Of a stretch of DNA of 64,000 nt, positions 61,901-64,000 are shown piece after piece (the first letter of the stretch is position 1; every line of letters starts with the position of its first letter). Origin of the DNA: Colletes latitarsis (Eukaryota; Arthropoda; Insecta; Hymenoptera; Colletidae); assembly GCF_051014445.1 (NCBI RefSeq), contig NC_135137.1:21081501-21145500 (forward strand), read 5' to 3'. The translations under genes and the position numbers were made by a program. The notes beneath the pieces are model-generated. The model ran no database searches. It was not told the origin of the DNA and saw nothing but the letters and a program-made list of their open reading frames with translations.

Positions 61901-64000
61901 AAGGCAAAATCATGAGCGAGATGCGGGCATAACCCTGACCTAACCCAGACCTAACCGGTGTTATGTTCTAAAATGTGAATCGAAACCAGGTTTAATTGAC
62001 AGTTTCTGTGTGGTACCACATTACTACGTGATTCAAACCCGAAAAAACCCAGGATCTGGCCAACAAGTATGCGAAGAACGCAAAATCATGGGCCAGATGC
62101 GGGCATAACCCAGACCTAACCCAGACCTAGCCGGTGTTATCCTCCAAAGTATGCATCGAAACCAAGTTTAATTGTCTGTTTCAGTGTGGTACCACATTAC
62201 TACGTGATTCAAACCAGAGAAAACCAAGGATCTGGCCAACAAGTATGCGAAGAAGGCAAAATTATGAGCCAGATGCGGCCATAACACAGTTCTAACCCAG
62301 ACCTAACCGGTGTTATCCTCTAAAATACTGACCGAATCCAGGTTTAAGTGACTGTAACTGATTGGTACCACGTTACTACGTGGTTCAAATCCGAAAAAAC
62401 CCAGGATCTGGCCAACAAGTATGCTAAGTAGGCAAAATCATGAGCCAGATGCGGGCATAACCCAGACCTAACCCAGACCTAACCGGTTTTATCCTCTAAA
62501 ATATTGATCGAAAGCAGGTTTAATAGTCTGTTTCAGTGTGGTACCACATTAGTACGTGATTCAAACCTGAAAAAAACACAGGATCTGGCCATCAAGTATG
62601 CGAAGAAGGCAAAATCATGAGCAAGATGCGGGCATAACCCAGACCTAACCGTTGTTATCCTCTAAAATATTGATCGAAACCAGGTTTTATTGACTGTTTC
62701 AGTGTGGTACCACATTACTACGTGATTCAAACCCGAAAAAACCCAGGATCTGGCCAACAACTATGCGAAGTAGGCAAAATCATGAGCCAGATGCGGGCAT
62801 AACCCAGACCTAACCCAGACCTAACCGGTGTTATCCTCTAAAATATAGATCGAAACCAAGTATAATGGACTGTTTCAGTGTGCTACCACATTACTACGTG
62901 ATTCAAACCCGAAAAAACCCAGGATCTGTCCAACAAGTATGCGAAGAAGGTAAAATCATGAGCCAGATGCGGGCATAACCCAGACCTGACCCAGACCTAA
63001 CCGGTGTTATCCTCTAAAATATTGATCGATACCAAGTTTAATGGACTGTTTCAGTGGGGTACCACATTACTACGTGATTCAAACCAGAGAAAACCAAGGA
63101 TCTGGCCAACAAGAATGCGGAATAGGCAAAATCGTGAGCCAGATGCGGGCATCACCGAGACCTAACCCAGACCTAACCGGTGTTACCGACTAAAATACTG
63201 ACCGAATCCAGGTATAAATGACTGTTACTGTGTGGTACCACATTACTATGTGATTCAAACCCGAAAAAACCCAGGATTTGGCCAACAAGTATGCGAAGAA
63301 GGCAAAATCATGAGCCAGATGCGGGCATAACCGAGACCTATCCCAGACCTAACCGGTGTAATCCTCTAAAATATTGATCGAAACCTGGTTTAATTGTCTG
63401 TTTCAGTGTGGTACCACATTACTACGTGATTCAAACCCGAAAAAACCCAGGATCTGGCCAAGAAGTATGCGAAGAACGCAAAATCATGAGCCAGATGCGG
63501 GCATAATCCAGACCTAACCCAGACATAGCCGGTGTTATCCTCTAAAATATGCATCGAAACCAAGTTTAATTGTCTGTTTCAGTGTGGTACCACATTACTA
63601 CGTGATTCACACCCGAAAAAACCCGGGATCTGGCCAACAAGTATGCGAATTAGGCAAAATCATGACCCAGATGCGGGAATAACCTAGACCTAACACAGAC
63701 CTAACCGATGTTATCCTCTAAAATATTGATCGAAACCAGGTTTAATTGTCTGTTTCTGTGTGGTACCACATTACTACGTGATTCAAACCAGAGAAAACCA
63801 AGGATCTGTCCAACAAGTATGCGAAGAAGGTAAAATCATGAGCCAGATGCGGGCATAACCCAGACCTGACCCAGACCTAACCGGTGTTATCCTCTAAAAT
63901 ATTGATCGATACCAAGTTTAATGGACTGTTTCAGTGGGGTACCACATTACTACGTGATTCAAACCAGAGAAAACCAAGGATCTGGCCAACAAGTATGCGG
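58910..64000. repeat. Higher-order repeat, about 2.98-kb period, second copy cut by window end
   Basis: The variant GATGCGGCCATAACACAGTTC occurs near 59.29 and 62.27 kb (offset 2982), and TCAGTGGGGTACC occurs near 60.07, 60.95, 63.05 and 63.93 kb. Before the shared block the offset is 2628 (GAGGAAAGC at 59093 and 61721); about 354 bp, or two monomers, near 61.93-62.26 kb account for the change. The window ends in the second copy, in phase with 61020. Confidence 0.75.

Larger units (their letters stand above)
16467..64000. repeat. Satellite array, main block (47.5 kb)
   Basis: Uninterrupted tandem monomers, about 270 by length, with no gene, RNA gene or other transposon that I can see. Each monomer has, in order: CCGGTGTTA, a subfamily-specific segment, a GTTTAATGGACTG-like A/T-rich core, the TGTGGTACCACA palindrome, TTACTACGTGATTCAAACC, AACCCAGGATCTGGCCAACA, AGTATGCGAAGAAGGCAAAA, TCATGAGCCAGATGCGGGCA, and one or two TAACCCAGACC units. 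Short open frames of 60-121 aa (for example 24203-24400, 50248-50613, 61080-61445) are read-throughs of this monomer in both orientations and are repetitive, so they are not genes. Blocks of monomers recur as higher-order repeats, listed separately. Confidence 0.97.

Noticed and set aside
16467..64000. CRISPR array
   Set aside because: The repeats are contiguous 165-176-bp monomers without short repeats separated by unique spacers, and no cas genes are present.
1..64000. tRNA or rRNA genes in the satellite
   Set aside because: No cloverleaf with A and B boxes and no rRNA-like conserved blocks were seen; all non-element sequence is accounted for by the monomer.

Overview
This is eukaryotic, almost certainly insect, repeat DNA. 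It contains no single-copy host gene, no RNA gene and nothing bacterial. About 50 kb of the 64 kb is one tandem satellite family with a monomer of roughly 165-176 bp (around 285 monomers, estimated from length). The other 14 kb is two near-identical full-length non-LTR retrotransposons of the R1 clade, TRAS-like, both on the minus strand.

Layout: satellite (1-1805); retrotransposon copy 1 (1806-8855, 3' poly(A) end at the left); about 530 bp of satellite (8872-9399); retrotransposon copy 2 (9400-16450); then uninterrupted satellite to 64000. The satellite is built from monomer subfamilies arranged in higher-order repeats of several sizes (about 1.06, 1.73, 2.26, 2.8-3.0 and 4.0-4.5 kb). Long blocks have been copied recently, with gain or loss of whole monomers.

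The element has three minus-strand reading frames: a 186-aa upstream frame ending in a basic KRKRK/GRPRG tail; a Gag-like ORF1 (817 aa; coiled coil, low-complexity linker, RRM-like region, three zinc knuckles); and ORF2 (1038 aa; APE-type endonuclease, reverse transcriptase, C-terminal CCHC). The junctions are overlapping stop-start codons: ATGA between the first two, with a C CCA AAA heptamer just upstream, and TAATG between ORF1 and ORF2. TAATG is the arrangement known for reinitiation in SART1. Copy 1 has intact frames. Copy 2 has an extra base in a G run that breaks ORF2 just before the RT core.

The link between element and satellite is the main point. Each satellite monomer ends in one or two 11-bp units whose G-rich strand reads TTAGGTCTGGG, a telomere-type motif containing the insect TTAGG core. 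The retrotransposon sits exactly inside this cassette, at CC^TAA on the C-rich strand, with a perfect 16-bp target duplication around copy 1. This fits a telomere-repeat-targeting TRAS-like element that has used a telomere-like box embedded in a satellite. The second copy looks like a tandem duplication of element plus flank (7.59-kb unit), not a second insertion. The organism may be a hymenopteran, because 11-bp TTAGG-derived telomere motifs have been reported there (from memory, unchecked). The region may be subtelomeric or heterochromatic, but the window alone cannot show this.
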